Source: Mesorhizobium sp. WSM2240 (GTDB lineage Bacteria > Pseudomonadota > Alphaproteobacteria > Rhizobiales > Rhizobiaceae). Taken from it: a DNA stretch of 64,000 nt. Shown one piece after another: positions 36,620 to 45,501 of the stretch. Numbering within the stretch: the first letter of the stretch is position 1; each line of letters begins with the position of its first letter. A model generated the notes under the pieces. The model saw only the letters and a list, made by a program, of their open reading frames with translations. It was not told the origin of the DNA and ran no database searches. The translations under genes and the position numbers were made by a program. The stretch lies in NCBI RefSeq assembly GCF_040438645.1, contig NZ_CP159253.1:124001-188000 (forward strand). Reading direction: 5' to 3'.

Positions 36620-36996
36620 TTGCATGTCCTCCTCAAGCGTCGTTGATGCTGCTGCCATATGGTTTTCGATACTGGACCTCACTTTCAGCGCCATTAAGTA
36701 TCTTGCTTATGGTGCAACATATTTGCACGTGAGTTAAATCTCGTCCACTGCGAAACGCCTTTGGCCCAACCCTTTTCGAAGTCCTGATTTAGCCCGGTGC
36801 GACAGCCCAAAATTGGGCTCGGCGATATTCGTTCGGCCAGTGGCGGAACCACCCGAACGAATGGGAAATCTACCCGTCCGGGCGTTTTCAAGAACGCGCA
36901 TAGCCTGTCTGCTCTATTGGGAGAAATGACATCCTTTCGGGATGACCATCAAAGGAGCAGCCCTCCTTTGATCAATGCTGAAGGAAACTGAAGAAG
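36620..36996. promoter_or_regulatory. Divergent region before ppc with four inverted repeats
   Basis: 377 bases without a gene. Repeats seen, left to right: GTGCAA-CATAT-TTGCAC (36712-36728); AGCCCAA-AA-TTGGGCT (36804-36819); ATTCGTTCGG and CCGAACGAAT 16 bases apart (36827-36862); and ATCAAAGGAG-cagcc-CTCCTTTGAT (36948-36972), which ends 24 bases before the ppc ATG and encloses a ribosome-site-like AAAGGAG. All arms are perfect. Likely promoter and control region of the ppc-glyA-luxR2 genes. Confidence 0.55.
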
Positions 36997-39702
36997 ATGG
37001 GTGTCGCTTTGGAGGCGAGCAGGCCGCTCAGTTTTCGCGAGGACGCCAGAAGCCTGATGTTCAGGCTTCTGACCTCCGTCGTCAGTGAACGCGACCCCGC
37101 GATGGCAGACGTGCTGACGGGGCGCGCAAGCCTTGACGCCCTTGCCCCGGCTCAGCGCATTTCGGCCCTACAGGCGAGCGGCATCTGGTTCCAGCTTGTC
37201 GCCATCACCAACGAATTGCTGGCAATGCGTTCACGTCGCGAGATCGAGCAAATGGGCGGCGCTGATGAAATCATCGGCTCCTTCGCTAACGTGGTGGGCG
37301 AGATCGCGGCCGCCGGCTATGGGGCCGAGGAGGTCCAGGCTACCCTCGACAAGCTCGCTGTCGGGCCGACCATGACGGCGCATCCTACCGAGGCCAAGCG
37401 CGTCACAGTTCTCGAAATCCATCGCCGCATCTATCGCAAGCTGACCGAACTCGAACAGCAGCGTTGGGCGCCGCGCGAACGCGAACAGCTGATCGACGAC
37501 CTCAAGAGCGAAATCGAGATTCTTTGGATGTCGGGCGAGCTGCGCCTCGAACGGCCGTCGGTTGAGCGCGAGATAGCCTGGGGCCTGCACTTTTTCCGCG
37601 AGGTGATTTTCGAAGCGACGCCCAAGCTCTATGACCTGGTCGAGGAGGCCTTGGCGTGCCATTATCCGGAGCACGATCTGAAGGTCCCGTCCTTCATGCG
37701 CTATGCGTCATGGATCGGCGGCGACCGCGACGGCAATCCGAACGTCACGGCTAAGACCACGGCCTGTGCGCTCAACGAGTGCCGCCATGCGATCATTGGC
37801 TGGTACATCGGTCAGGTGCGTAAGCTGGTCACGGTGCTCAGCGTCAGCGCCAATGTCGTGGACGTCCCCGAAGCTTTCATCAAGGCGCTCGGACATGCGC
37901 TGCATCGCAGTGGCAATGCCTCGGAGATCGTCGCGCGCAATCCCGACGAACCGTTGCGCCAGTTCGCAGCCGCAATGCTCGATCGTCTGGAAGCGGTGCG
38001 CGGCGAGGCTTCGGCCAAACCCTATCCCCATTCGGACGCTTTCAAAGCTGATTTGCGCGAGCTTGAAAACGTACTGGCCCAACTTGGCGGTAAGCTTGTT
38101 GCAAAGCGCTTCGTGCGGCCATTGCGCCAGCAGGTGGAGACCTTCGGCTTTCGCACCGTTTCGCTCGACATCCGGCAGAACTCAACCGTCGTCAACCGCG
38201 TGCTGACCGAGCTGTTCCAGCTCGCTGACCCCGGCGGCGCGCCGGCATCCGACACGCCCCAATGGACCGCGCGGATCCGTGCGGCGCTGAATTCCGGCGA
38301 ACAGCTCGAAGTCGACCGGCTGGCCCTATCCGAAGAAGCGCAGGAGCTCCTCGACCTGTTCGACGTTATCCGCAAAGCATCGGCTGGGCTGAACGACGGT
38401 TCCGTGGGCGCTTTCATCCTCTCGATGACGCGGTCTAGCGACGATCTTCTGGCCGTCTACCTGCTTGCGCAGTATTCCGGCCTGGCGACAGCGATGGACG
38501 GCAGCGGAACCATCGCGCTCCGTGTCGTGCCACTGTTCGAGACCATCGCCGATTTGCGCGCCGCGCCCGAGATTCTCGACCAACTGTTCGGCGTATCCAT
38601 CGTCCGCCGTTCGGTGCGCGATTTCGGCAACAGCCAAGAAGTCATGTTGGGCTATTCGGACTCAAACAAGGATGGCGGTTTCCTCGCCTCCAACTGGGAA
38701 CTGAACAAGGCGCAGCGACGGATTGCGGTGTTGGGTGTCAAGCGCAAGGTCAAGATCAGTTTTTTCCATGGCCGCGGCGGGTCGGTCAGCCGCGGCGGTG
38801 CGCCGACGGGCAGGGCAATCGCTGCTCAGCCTGCCGGCACGGTCGGTGGGGTAATGCGTGTCACCGAGCAGGGCGAGGTTGTTTCGTCCAAGTTCGCCAA
38901 CCGCGGCACCGGCCTCTATCAGCTCGAAATCCTGGCGGCGAGCGTGTTTGCCCACAGCGTCAAATCGCAGAACGAAGCCGAGCTCAAGGATATCCCTGAG
39001 TTCAGTGAGGCGCTGGAAGCGTTGACCGGCATGTCACAGGCCTCCTACTCGGGCCTCATCAACGAACGCGGCTTCATCGACTATTTCAACCAGGCTAGCC
39101 CAGTGGAGGAGTTGTCGCTCCTCAAGATCGGCTCGCGACCGCCGCGCCGATTCGGCGCCAGTGACATCTCCGACCTGCGCGCTATTCCCTGGGTTTTCGC
39201 CTGGAGCCAAAACCGGCACCTGCTTACCAACTGGTACGGCATCGGCACCGCTTTGAACTCCTTCGTCAATGTGCGCGGTGATGCCGGTCTGGATTTGCTC
39301 AGGCAAATGTTTGAGCGCTCGCGCTTCTTTCGGCTCGTCGTCGACGAGGTCGACAAGGGCCTCTACCAGTCTGACATGGACATTGGCCGCCTCTATGCCG
39401 GGCTGGTGCAGGACCGTGAAGTGGGCGAGCGCATCCACCGCAAGATATCGGCCGAATACACGCTGACGCGGCGGATGATCTCTGAGGTCAATGGCGGCCT
39501 TAAACTGTCCGAGCGCTTCCCAGCGTTCAAGCGTCACTTCGACCGTATCCGCCCGCAGATGGACTCGATCCACAGGCTGCAGGTCCAGCTCTTGCGCGAG
39601 GTGCGCGCGCAGGATGGCGCCACTACAAAACCCAAGCGCGCGGTCAATGCACTTCTGCTTTCGATCAACTGCATTTCCGCCGGTCTCGGCTGGACCGGAT
39701 GA
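36997..39702 (+). CDS. ppc: Phosphoenolpyruvate carboxylase
   Basis: Fixes bicarbonate onto PEP to give oxaloacetate, the CO2-fixing step of the serine cycle. The 901 residues carry the catalytic motifs [11 protein letters not shown] near residue 128, [19 protein letters not shown] near 240, [47 protein letters not shown] near 590, and a C-terminal stretch ending [16 protein letters not shown]. The start at 36997 has AAGGAAAC upstream. The next gene is glyA, 43 bases on, so the second half of the serine cycle is an operon separate from sgaA-gck. Confidence 0.95.
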   Translation: MGVALEASRPLSFREDARSLMFRLLTSVVSERDPAMADVLTGRASLDALAPAQRISALQASGIWFQLVAITNELLAMRSRREIEQMGGADEIIGSFANVVGEIAAAGYGAEEVQATLDKLAVGPTMTAHPTEAKRVTVLEIHRRIYRKLTELEQQRWAPREREQLIDDLKSEIEILWMSGELRLERPSVEREIAWGLHFFREVIFEATPKLYDLVEEALACHYPEHDLKVPSFMRYASWIGGDRDGNPNVTAKTTACALNECRHAIIGWYIGQVRKLVTVLSVSANVVDVPEAFIKALGHALHRSGNASEIVARNPDEPLRQFAAAMLDRLEAVRGEASAKPYPHSDAFKADLRELENVLAQLGGKLVAKRFVRPLRQQVETFGFRTVSLDIRQNSTVVNRVLTELFQLADPGGAPASDTPQWTARIRAALNSGEQLEVDRLALSEEAQELLDLFDVIRKASAGLNDGSVGAFILSMTRSSDDLLAVYLLAQYSGLATAMDGSGTIALRVVPLFETIADLRAAPEILDQLFGVSIVRRSVRDFGNSQEVMLGYSDSNKDGGFLASNWELNKAQRRIAVLGVKRKVKISFFHGRGGSVSRGGAPTGRAIAAQPAGTVGGVMRVTEQGEVVSSKFANRGTGLYQLEILAASVFAHSVKSQNEAELKDIPEFSEALEALTGMSQASYSGLINERGFIDYFNQASPVEELSLLKIGSRPPRRFGASDISDLRAIPWVFAWSQNRHLLTNWYGIGTALNSFVNVRGDAGLDLLRQMFERSRFFRLVVDEVDKGLYQSDMDIGRLYAGLVQDREVGERIHRKISAEYTLTRRMISEVNGGLKLSERFPAFKRHFDRIRPQMDSIHRLQVQLLREVRAQDGATTKPKRAVNALLLSINCISAGLGWTG

Positions 39703-39745
39703 ACCATTATTGGCGCCGCATCGCGCCGCAAGGGAGAGAAGACAA

Positions 39746-41050
39746 ATGAATATCCCAGCACGACCCGGCACCGGCAGCATTCGCCATTTCTTCCGCACCA
39801 GTGTCTCCAAGGCGGATCCTGCCGTCAACGACGCGATGGAGCGCGAACTCAATCGCCAGCGCGATGAAATCGAGCTGATCGCCTCCGAAAACATTGTCTC
39901 CAGGGCGGTGCTCGATGCGCAAGGTTCGGTGCTGACCAACAAATATGCAGAAGGCTATCCGGGCCGCCGCTACTATGGCGGCTGCCAGTTCGTCGACGAG
40001 GTCGAGGATTTGGCCCGCGAGCGTGCCAAGGCGATGTTCGGCTGCACCTTTGCAAACGTTCAGCCCAACTCCGGCAGCCAGGCCAACCAGTCCGTGTTTA
40101 TGGCGCTGATGCAGCCAGGCGACACTTTCCTCGGTCTCAATCTCGCTGCAGGCGGGCATCTCACTCACGGTGCACCGGTCAACCAGTCCGGCAAGTGGTT
40201 CAATGTCGTCTCCTATGGGGTTCGGCCCGACACCCATCGCATCGATCTTGACGAGGTGCGCGACTTGGCGCGCAAGCACCTGCCGAAGGTGATTCTCGCC
40301 GGCGGCTCGGCCTATCCGCGCATTATTGACTTCAAGGCGTTTCGCGAGATCGCCGACGAGGTTGGCGCCAAGCTGTTCGTCGACATGGCGCACTTTGCCG
40401 GCCTGGTCGCCGGGGGAGTCCATCCCAACCCGCTCGAACATGCTCATGTGGTGACGACAACCACGCACAAGACGCTACGCGGCCCGCGTGGCGGCATGGT
40501 GTTGTCCAATGATGAGGAGATCGGCAAGAAGATTAACTCGGCGGTGTTTCCCGGCCTGCAGGGTGGGCCGCTGATGCACGTCATCGCCGCCAAGGCAGTC
40601 GCCTTCGGCGAGGCCCTGACTCCTGATTTCAAGGTCTACGCCGCAAACGTCGTGTCCAACGCCAAGGCACTGGCCGAAACGCTGCAGGATGGCGGCGTCG
40701 ACATCGTCTCGGGCGGCACCGACACGCATCTGATACTGGTCGACCTGCGCCGCAAGAATCTGACAGGCAAGGCGGCAGAGGCGGCCCTCGGCCGCGCCCA
40801 TATCACCTGCAACAAAAACGGCATTCCGTTCGACCCTCAGGGGCCGATGGTCACTTCCGGCGTGCGGCTCGGCACGCCTGCCTGCACGACACGTGGTTTC
40901 CTCGCCGACGAGTTTCGTCAGGTGGGCCGCATGGCAATGCGGGTGATCGACGGACTTGCCGCCAATGGAGATGAGGGCAACGCCGCCGTCGAAGCCAGCG
41001 TTCGCCAAGAAACACGCGAATTGGTCGATCGATTCCAAATCTACGACTAA
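39746..41050 (+). CDS. glyA: Serine hydroxymethyltransferase
   Basis: Condenses glycine with methylene-H4F to serine: the entry of C1 units into the serine cycle. The 434-residue PLP enzyme shows [47 protein letters not shown], the PLP lysine in [16 protein letters not shown] near residue 245, and [18 protein letters not shown]. The start at 39746 follows AAGGGAGAGAAG. It sits directly after ppc and before a LuxR-type regulator, which supports a methylotrophic role; a second, housekeeping glyA may exist elsewhere. Confidence 0.95.
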   Translation: MNIPARPGTGSIRHFFRTSVSKADPAVNDAMERELNRQRDEIELIASENIVSRAVLDAQGSVLTNKYAEGYPGRRYYGGCQFVDEVEDLARERAKAMFGCTFANVQPNSGSQANQSVFMALMQPGDTFLGLNLAAGGHLTHGAPVNQSGKWFNVVSYGVRPDTHRIDLDEVRDLARKHLPKVILAGGSAYPRIIDFKAFREIADEVGAKLFVDMAHFAGLVAGGVHPNPLEHAHVVTTTTHKTLRGPRGGMVLSNDEEIGKKINSAVFPGLQGGPLMHVIAAKAVAFGEALTPDFKVYAANVVSNAKALAETLQDGGVDIVSGGTDTHLILVDLRRKNLTGKAAEAALGRAHITCNKNGIPFDPQGPMVTSGVRLGTPACTTRGFLADEFRQVGRMAMRVIDGLAANGDEGNAAVEASVRQETRELVDRFQIYD

Positions 41051-41134
41051 TTCCTGTCGCTGGGGAGCAGGCATGGCCGAAAGATCTGGACTTGGATTGC
41101 GTCAAGGCACGATGCCGATTTCGAAGGCGAGCCG

Positions 41135-41782
41135 ATGGCGCAAGAGAAGAAGATCAATGTCCTGATTGCAGAACGCAATCCCCTGGTGATCTCGGCATTG
41201 CGCCACCTGATCGAGCGTGACGACCGCTTCGCATCCGCCGAGGGCGTCCAGAGTGGCGAGGCGTTCATTCGGGCCGTCGAGGAAATGCGGCCTGCCTTCG
41301 ACGTGGCCATCGTCGGCTGGAAACTGTCCGACATGGACGCCGACGACGTGCTGGATGAACTTCGGCGTCGGCAGCTTACCGCGCAGGTGGTCGTCTTTTC
41401 CAATGACCACGACATCGGCATTTTGAAGCAATGCGTGCGGCTCGGTGCTCAGGGCTTCTGCTATCAGTTCGACGATCCGTGTATCCTGCTCGACACGCTG
41501 CTTGCGGTCTCCAATGGCCGCATCTGCATTCCATACATCGATGTCGCCAAGATCAACGAGACGCCGCTGTCGCGGCTAACTGTGCGCGAGCGCGAACTGC
41601 TCGCTGTTTTGGCCGACGGCTGGACCAACCTGCAGATCGCGGCGCGAACCGGGATCTCGGAGAACACGGTCAAATATCACCTGAAGAATCTCTATGACAA
41701 GTTGGGTGTGCGCAACCGCGCTATGGCTGTCGCGCTCTACGCCAGCGAGCGCAAGCGCGGCCCGCAACCGAGCCAGCGATAA
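41135..41782 (+). CDS. LuxR/NarL-type regulator with a degenerate receiver domain (copy 2)
   Basis: 215-residue paralogue of the regulator at 29083-29781, about two thirds identical by eye. The receiver begins INVLIAERNPLVISAL and has DVAIVGWKLSDMD, again with Gly where the phospho-accepting Asp should be, and GFCYQF in place of the conserved Lys motif. The LuxR HTH (LTVRERELLAVLADGWTNLQ onward) is almost unchanged between copies. AAGGCGAG precedes the ATG. It is 84 bases after glyA and probably in the ppc-glyA unit. No kinase gene is near. Likely a regulator of C1 assimilation; signal unknown. Confidence 0.88.
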   Translation: MAQEKKINVLIAERNPLVISALRHLIERDDRFASAEGVQSGEAFIRAVEEMRPAFDVAIVGWKLSDMDADDVLDELRRRQLTAQVVVFSNDHDIGILKQCVRLGAQGFCYQFDDPCILLDTLLAVSNGRICIPYIDVAKINETPLSRLTVRERELLAVLADGWTNLQIAARTGISENTVKYHLKNLYDKLGVRNRAMAVALYASERKRGPQPSQR

Positions 41783-42190
41783 GCGCAGGTTCGGCAATGC
41801 CAAGGTTTTTCCTCGCGCTCTCGAGACGACGTTCCGCCATTCATCGTCGTAGGGCAGTCATCGACTGTCTCGAAAGCCCCCTTGGGACGGTGTGCTGTCC
41901 GGCGCGACGGGGATTGGGTTTTGCTTAGACGGCGCAAGAATGCCAGATGCCGGCACCAAACTCTCCCAGCCGTCGGCGGGTCGCATAAAATTTCCGGCAG
42001 CTTGTCAACGCGACAAAGTGCAATCGATTCAATGGAATTGCGCCAACGGTGAAAGTCGTCATGCGACAAGTGCGCGCGCTCGTCACTTGACAGGAAATTA
42101 ACTTTGCCTGACATTCCTTAGGGGAAATTTATTTTCCCATGGAAAAGCAAGTCACAATGAAGCCGAAAACGGCCAACCGGAGGAGAAAAA
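41783..42190. other. Intergenic region before the permease operon
   Basis: 408 bases without a credible gene. Near its end is a promoter-like TTGACA at 42087-42092, then the operator-like repeat at 42113-42127, then AT-rich sequence (GGGGAAATTTATTTTCCC) before the first small membrane protein. The first 250 bases show nothing I can interpret. Confidence 0.4.
42113..42127. promoter_or_regulatory. Candidate operator before the permease operon
   Basis: ATTCC-TTAGG-GGAAA: an inverted repeat with five-base spacer of the same plan as the methylamine-operon and XRE sites, 64 bases before the first gene and overlapping the expected promoter. Confidence 0.4.
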
Positions 42191-42508
42191 ATGGAAGCGA
42201 CTTTAAGTCAGCAACGCGCGGACGCGACTCTCGATCAGCGCATCGACAGAATGCATGCGAGGGATCGGGCGGGCCTCGTTATTTTCGTGGCGGTGCTCTG
42301 GTGCACCATGTTGTTCGCACTGTTCAGCGTCTGGTCCTACATCTCCATCCCGGCCATCCGCGCCATCCTGTTGATTGCCTGCGGCCTGGTGCTGACGTTC
42401 AACACAGCGGCCATTGTCGCCATGCTGCGTCACTACGTTGAAGACAAACACTTCATTTATGGTCTCGACATCAAACATCTCGACGAGATGCGGCGTCGCC
42501 GGGCCTGA
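42191..42508 (+). CDS. Small membrane protein 1 of the permease operon
   Basis: 105 residues with a charged N-terminus (MEATLSQQRADATLDQRIDR) and two predicted membrane helices, about residues 27-50 (AGLVIFVAVLWCTMLFALFS) and 53-78 (PAIRAILLIACGLVLTFNTA), then a charged tail ending DEMRRRRA. I do not recognise a family. CGGAGGAG precedes the ATG. It opens a four-gene run (gaps of about 10 bases) ending in an APC permease, so it is probably an accessory or regulatory partner of that transporter. Confidence 0.72.
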   Translation: MEATLSQQRADATLDQRIDRMHARDRAGLVIFVAVLWCTMLFALFSVWSYISIPAIRAILLIACGLVLTFNTAAIVAMLRHYVEDKHFIYGLDIKHLDEMRRRRA

Positions 42509-42518
42509 GGAGCGCACA

Positions 42519-42899
42519 ATGGCTTACAACCCCCCGAAACAGAACCTCGCAGGCCAAATTTTTGACGTCCTGACCTTGCTGGTGCTGACCGTCGGCGCTC
42601 TATACATCCCGCTCTATTTGGGCCTCGCCGGTGCTGCCAAGGTGCCGAACCCGATCGCCAATCCGACCTGGGAAGCACTCGGCCAGAACGCGGCCGAGCA
42701 GCAGCAGTGGGCCGCCCTCGGTATCACCGACCCAGCAGCCGCCAATGACATCATCACCGCCCGCTTCGACTACAGCTTCAGCTGGGCCGCGCTGATCGTC
42801 ATGGCTGTGCTTGTCATCGGCTATTTCGTCATGGTCGTGCGGCTTTCCGACAAGGAATATCGCGAAGTCATAGAAGAACGCTTCGGAAAGAAGCACTAG
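42519..42899 (+). CDS. Small membrane protein 2 of the permease operon
   Basis: 126 residues with two predicted membrane helices, about 14-38 (IFDVLTLLVLTVGALYIPLY) and 87-108 (FSWAALIVMAVLVIGYFVMV), separated by a 45-residue loop that contains WEALGQNAAEQQQWAALGI and is probably outside the cytoplasm. It ends in a charged tail (EYREVIEERFGKKH). Not recognised. GAGGAGCGC lies upstream, 11 bases after protein 1. Confidence 0.72.
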   Translation: MAYNPPKQNLAGQIFDVLTLLVLTVGALYIPLYLGLAGAAKVPNPIANPTWEALGQNAAEQQQWAALGITDPAAANDIITARFDYSFSWAALIVMAVLVIGYFVMVVRLSDKEYREVIEERFGKKH

Positions 42900-42911
42900 G
42901 GGGAGGCCTCA

Positions 42912-43079
42912 ATGGATACCTGGAACATCCTCGAATACGTCGCCTGGGCACTCTCAGCAATGTTCGGCGTGTTGATGCTCATCGACCTGGTTCGCATCGA
43001 TACCACTTACGACAACGAGCTGCTGACCTCTTCTCGCGAAGGCGAGATCGAGGCGACGGCAGAACGCCACGAGATCTGA
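42912..43079 (+). CDS. Small membrane protein 3 of the permease operon (55 residues)
   Basis: A very short protein beginning MDTWNILEYVAWALSAMFG with one membrane helix (about residues 8-28) and an acidic C-terminal half (TTYDNELLTSSREGEIEATA). GGGGGAGG precedes the ATG. Gaps of 12 and 10 bases to its neighbours and the good ribosome site argue that it is real. Not recognised; probably a transporter partner. Confidence 0.68.
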   Translation: MDTWNILEYVAWALSAMFGVLMLIDLVRIDTTYDNELLTSSREGEIEATAERHEI

Positions 43080-43089
43080 GGGGACGACG

Positions 43090-44487
43090 ATGGCAAATGC
43101 AATTTCAAGTGCGGCCAAGCCGGAACGGCTTCAGCTGCTGCGCGTGCTCGGTCCCGCCCATATCTGGGCGCTCGGCGTCGGCATCGTTCTGGTCGGTGAA
43201 TATATGGGCTGGAACTTCTCGGTTGGCAAAGGCGGCATGATCGCCGGCCTCATCGCCTGCTGGGTCGCCGGTCTGCTTTACACCTGCGTGGCCATGATCG
43301 ATTCAGAAGTGACTTCGACGGTAGCCGCCGCCGGCGGCCAATACGCCCAGGCCAAGCACATCGTAGGCCCATTGATGGCCTTCAATGTAGGTCTGTTCCT
43401 CGTCATGGCCTACACCATGCTTGAAGCGGCCAACGCGATCACCGTCGGCTTCTTGCTCGACACGGTTGCCGGTATGCAGGGCCATTCCGGGCTAAACCAG
43501 CAGCCATTCATCATCCTCGCCATTATGTTTCTGGCATGGCTCAATTATCGTGGTGTGCTGGCGACGCTGACCTTCAATCTGGTTATCACAGCAATCGCCT
43601 TCCTGGCGATCGTCGCGCTGTTCGTAGCGGTGCAGTTCGGCGCGTCGGCCGTACCGCTGGACTTCTCGGCGATCACGACGGATGCCATGCCCTACGGCTG
43701 GCTCGGCATTGTCGCGGCACTGCACTTCGGCTTGTGGTACTATCTCGGAATTGAGGGCACCTGCCAGGCCGCCGAAGAAGTTCGCTCGCCGGCGCGTTCG
43801 CTGCCTTACGGCACGATGGCTGGCATCATAACGCTGCTGATCGCGGCCACCATGACCTGGTATGTCTGCTCCGGTCTCGTGCCCTGGGAATATCTCGGCC
43901 AGGCCGGCACGCCGCTCTTCGACGCCGCCCGCGTCACCGGCAGCACCGGGCTGATGGTCCTTCTGTTCGTCGGCACGATCTTTTCGACGCTCGCCTCGGC
44001 CAACGGCTGCATCAACGACGCCTCGCGCGCCTGGTTCTCGATGGGGCGCGACCGCTACCTGCCGAGCTGGTTCGGTGCGGTGCATCCGGTCTATCGCACG
44101 CCTTACCGGGCTATTGTCTTCCTGGTTCCGATCGCGCTGATTTTCGCGCTGGGTGCGCCGCTCGACCAGGTCGTGACGTTCTCGATCCTGTCGGGCCTGC
44201 TCGGCTACACCTTCATGACCTTCAACATGGTGATGTTCCGGAACAAATGGCCGCTCAACACGATCAAGCGCGGTTATGTGCATCCGTTCCATCCGCTGCC
44301 GACGATCGTGCTGCTGATCCTGTGTTCGACCGCCTACTTCGCTGTGTTCCTCGGCTACGGCACGCAGCTCAGCGCGATGATGTGCTTTTACATCGTGGCG
44401 TCGCTCTGGTTCCACTTCCGGCGCTACCGGTTCGTTCGTCGCGGCGACCAGTTCACGATGCCTTGGCCCAAGCCGCAAGGTTACTGA
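43090..44487 (+). CDS. APC-superfamily permease (ethanolamine-permease-like)
   Basis: 465-residue inner-membrane permease with about 12 helices. Family features: LGPAHIWALGVGIVLVGEYM at the N-terminus, VAAAGGQYAQAKHIVGPLMA, GLWYYLGIEGTCQAAEEVRSPARSLPYG and NDASRAWFSMGRDRYLPSWF. This fits the ethanolamine/amine branch of the APC family. It is the last gene of a four-gene operon whose first three encode small membrane proteins, and a strong terminator follows. Its linkage to ppc-glyA and the methylamine genes, and the shared operator-like site upstream, suggest methylamine or dimethylamine uptake; the substrate is inference. Confidence 0.87.
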   Translation: MANAISSAAKPERLQLLRVLGPAHIWALGVGIVLVGEYMGWNFSVGKGGMIAGLIACWVAGLLYTCVAMIDSEVTSTVAAAGGQYAQAKHIVGPLMAFNVGLFLVMAYTMLEAANAITVGFLLDTVAGMQGHSGLNQQPFIILAIMFLAWLNYRGVLATLTFNLVITAIAFLAIVALFVAVQFGASAVPLDFSAITTDAMPYGWLGIVAALHFGLWYYLGIEGTCQAAEEVRSPARSLPYGTMAGIITLLIAATMTWYVCSGLVPWEYLGQAGTPLFDAARVTGSTGLMVLLFVGTIFSTLASANGCINDASRAWFSMGRDRYLPSWFGAVHPVYRTPYRAIVFLVPIALIFALGAPLDQVVTFSILSGLLGYTFMTFNMVMFRNKWPLNTIKRGYVHPFHPLPTIVLLILCSTAYFAVFLGYGTQLSAMMCFYIVASLWFHFRRYRFVRRGDQFTMPWPKPQGY

Positions 44488-44495
44488 TCCAACCA

Positions 44496-44524
44496 AAAGT
44501 GGCGGCGCTCCGTGCCGCCACTTT
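44496..44524 (+). terminator. Intrinsic terminator after the permease operon
   Basis: An 11-bp perfect stem (AAAGTGGCGGC / GCCGCCACTTT) with a seven-base loop begins nine bases after the permease stop and is followed by CTCTTC. Strong hairpin, modest T-run. Confidence 0.8.
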
Positions 44525-44542
44525 CTCTTCAAGGCGATCTCC

Positions 44543-45241
44543 ATGATCACCACCATTGCCCTTTCGATCTTTATTGCCGCGTCCTGTGCCTGGATGGGGA
44601 GACGCGCAGTCAGTGACCATCGCGCTGCGCTCGCCCGGCGCCGGGGTATGCTCGACGCGGCCGCGTCGCTCTTGTCCAACGCCCGCATCAGCTTCGCTCC
44701 CGACCATTTCCCGATCCTCGTCGGCCGCCTTGGCGACGGTAGACAGACCAAGATCGAACTCATCGCCGACACCATGGTGACACGCCGGCTGCCCCAGCTC
44801 TGGCTAAGGGTGACGCTCAGCGAAGTTGGCGAATGCAACAGGCCGACGATCGGTGCGCTCGCCCGGCCGACCGGCGCCGAATATTATTCGCTCGTCCATG
44901 ACATGCCCGAATGGCTGACGCCACCAGAGACCGGCGCCTCGCTGTTGATGCGAGGTGACGGTCGCGCCACAGCCCTGCAGATCGAGAATGTCGTGGCGGT
45001 TTTTCGCAGTCTCTTTGCTGATCCAGCCTTGAAAGAAGCCGTCATTTCGCCGCGTGGCACCAGGGTCATCCGTCAGGCTGCCCAAGGCGAGCGGGGAGCG
45101 CATCTGTTGCTACGCCAGATCCGCTTTCCCATTACGGCGATCTCCCCCGATCTTGTCAGCAAAGCTATCGCCGAGGCTGCTGCCTTGAGTAAGACGCTGT
45201 CTGGGCGCGAAGCCCTAACTGCCGCCTATGAAGTGGCCTGA
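44543..45241 (+). CDS. Hypothetical protein with N-terminal membrane anchor
   Basis: 232 residues; the first 18 (MITTIALSIFIAASCAWMG) form a membrane anchor or signal, the rest is soluble and likely faces the cytoplasm given RRAVSDHR next to the anchor. I recognise no domain or catalytic motif; the middle has KIELIADTMVTRRLPQLWLR, and the end is Ala-rich. AAGGCGATC precedes the ATG. It begins right after the permease terminator and is followed eight bases later by another small gene, so the two form a separate unit. Confidence 0.65.
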   Translation: MITTIALSIFIAASCAWMGRRAVSDHRAALARRRGMLDAAASLLSNARISFAPDHFPILVGRLGDGRQTKIELIADTMVTRRLPQLWLRVTLSEVGECNRPTIGALARPTGAEYYSLVHDMPEWLTPPETGASLLMRGDGRATALQIENVVAVFRSLFADPALKEAVISPRGTRVIRQAAQGERGAHLLLRQIRFPITAISPDLVSKAIAEAAALSKTLSGREALTAAYEVA

Positions 45242-45249
45242 GATTGGCT

Positions 45250-45501
45250 ATGCACAAACCGATCAATCCTTACCTGGTCCTTGCTTTGGCTATCGCGCTC
45301 CCAGGCGCCGGCCACGTCGCCGTGCGCGACGCGCCGCGCGGGCTCGCCTTCGCCTTCTTCGTCGTCCTGTTTTCCGTTATCAGTTACATGACGACGACGT
45401 CGGACCAGACGTTCATCGGCCGACATGCCGGCGGGCTGTTCGTCTGGGCGCTTTCGATCCCGGACGCCTATCGTCGGGCCCGCCTCCTGGCGACCAGGTA
45501 G
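45250..45501 (+). CDS. Hypothetical small membrane protein
   Basis: 83 residues beginning MHKPINPYLVLALAIALPGA, with predicted helices at about 7-25 and 30-50 and a Gly-x-Gly-His pattern (PGAGHV) in the first. The ATG at 45250 is chosen; a TTG six bases earlier is possible. It lies eight bases after the preceding hypothetical gene. Short proteins with PGxGH in a membrane context are common in alphaproteobacteria, but I cannot assign a function. Confidence 0.6.
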   Translation: MHKPINPYLVLALAIALPGAGHVAVRDAPRGLAFAFFVVLFSVISYMTTTSDQTFIGRHAGGLFVWALSIPDAYRRARLLATR

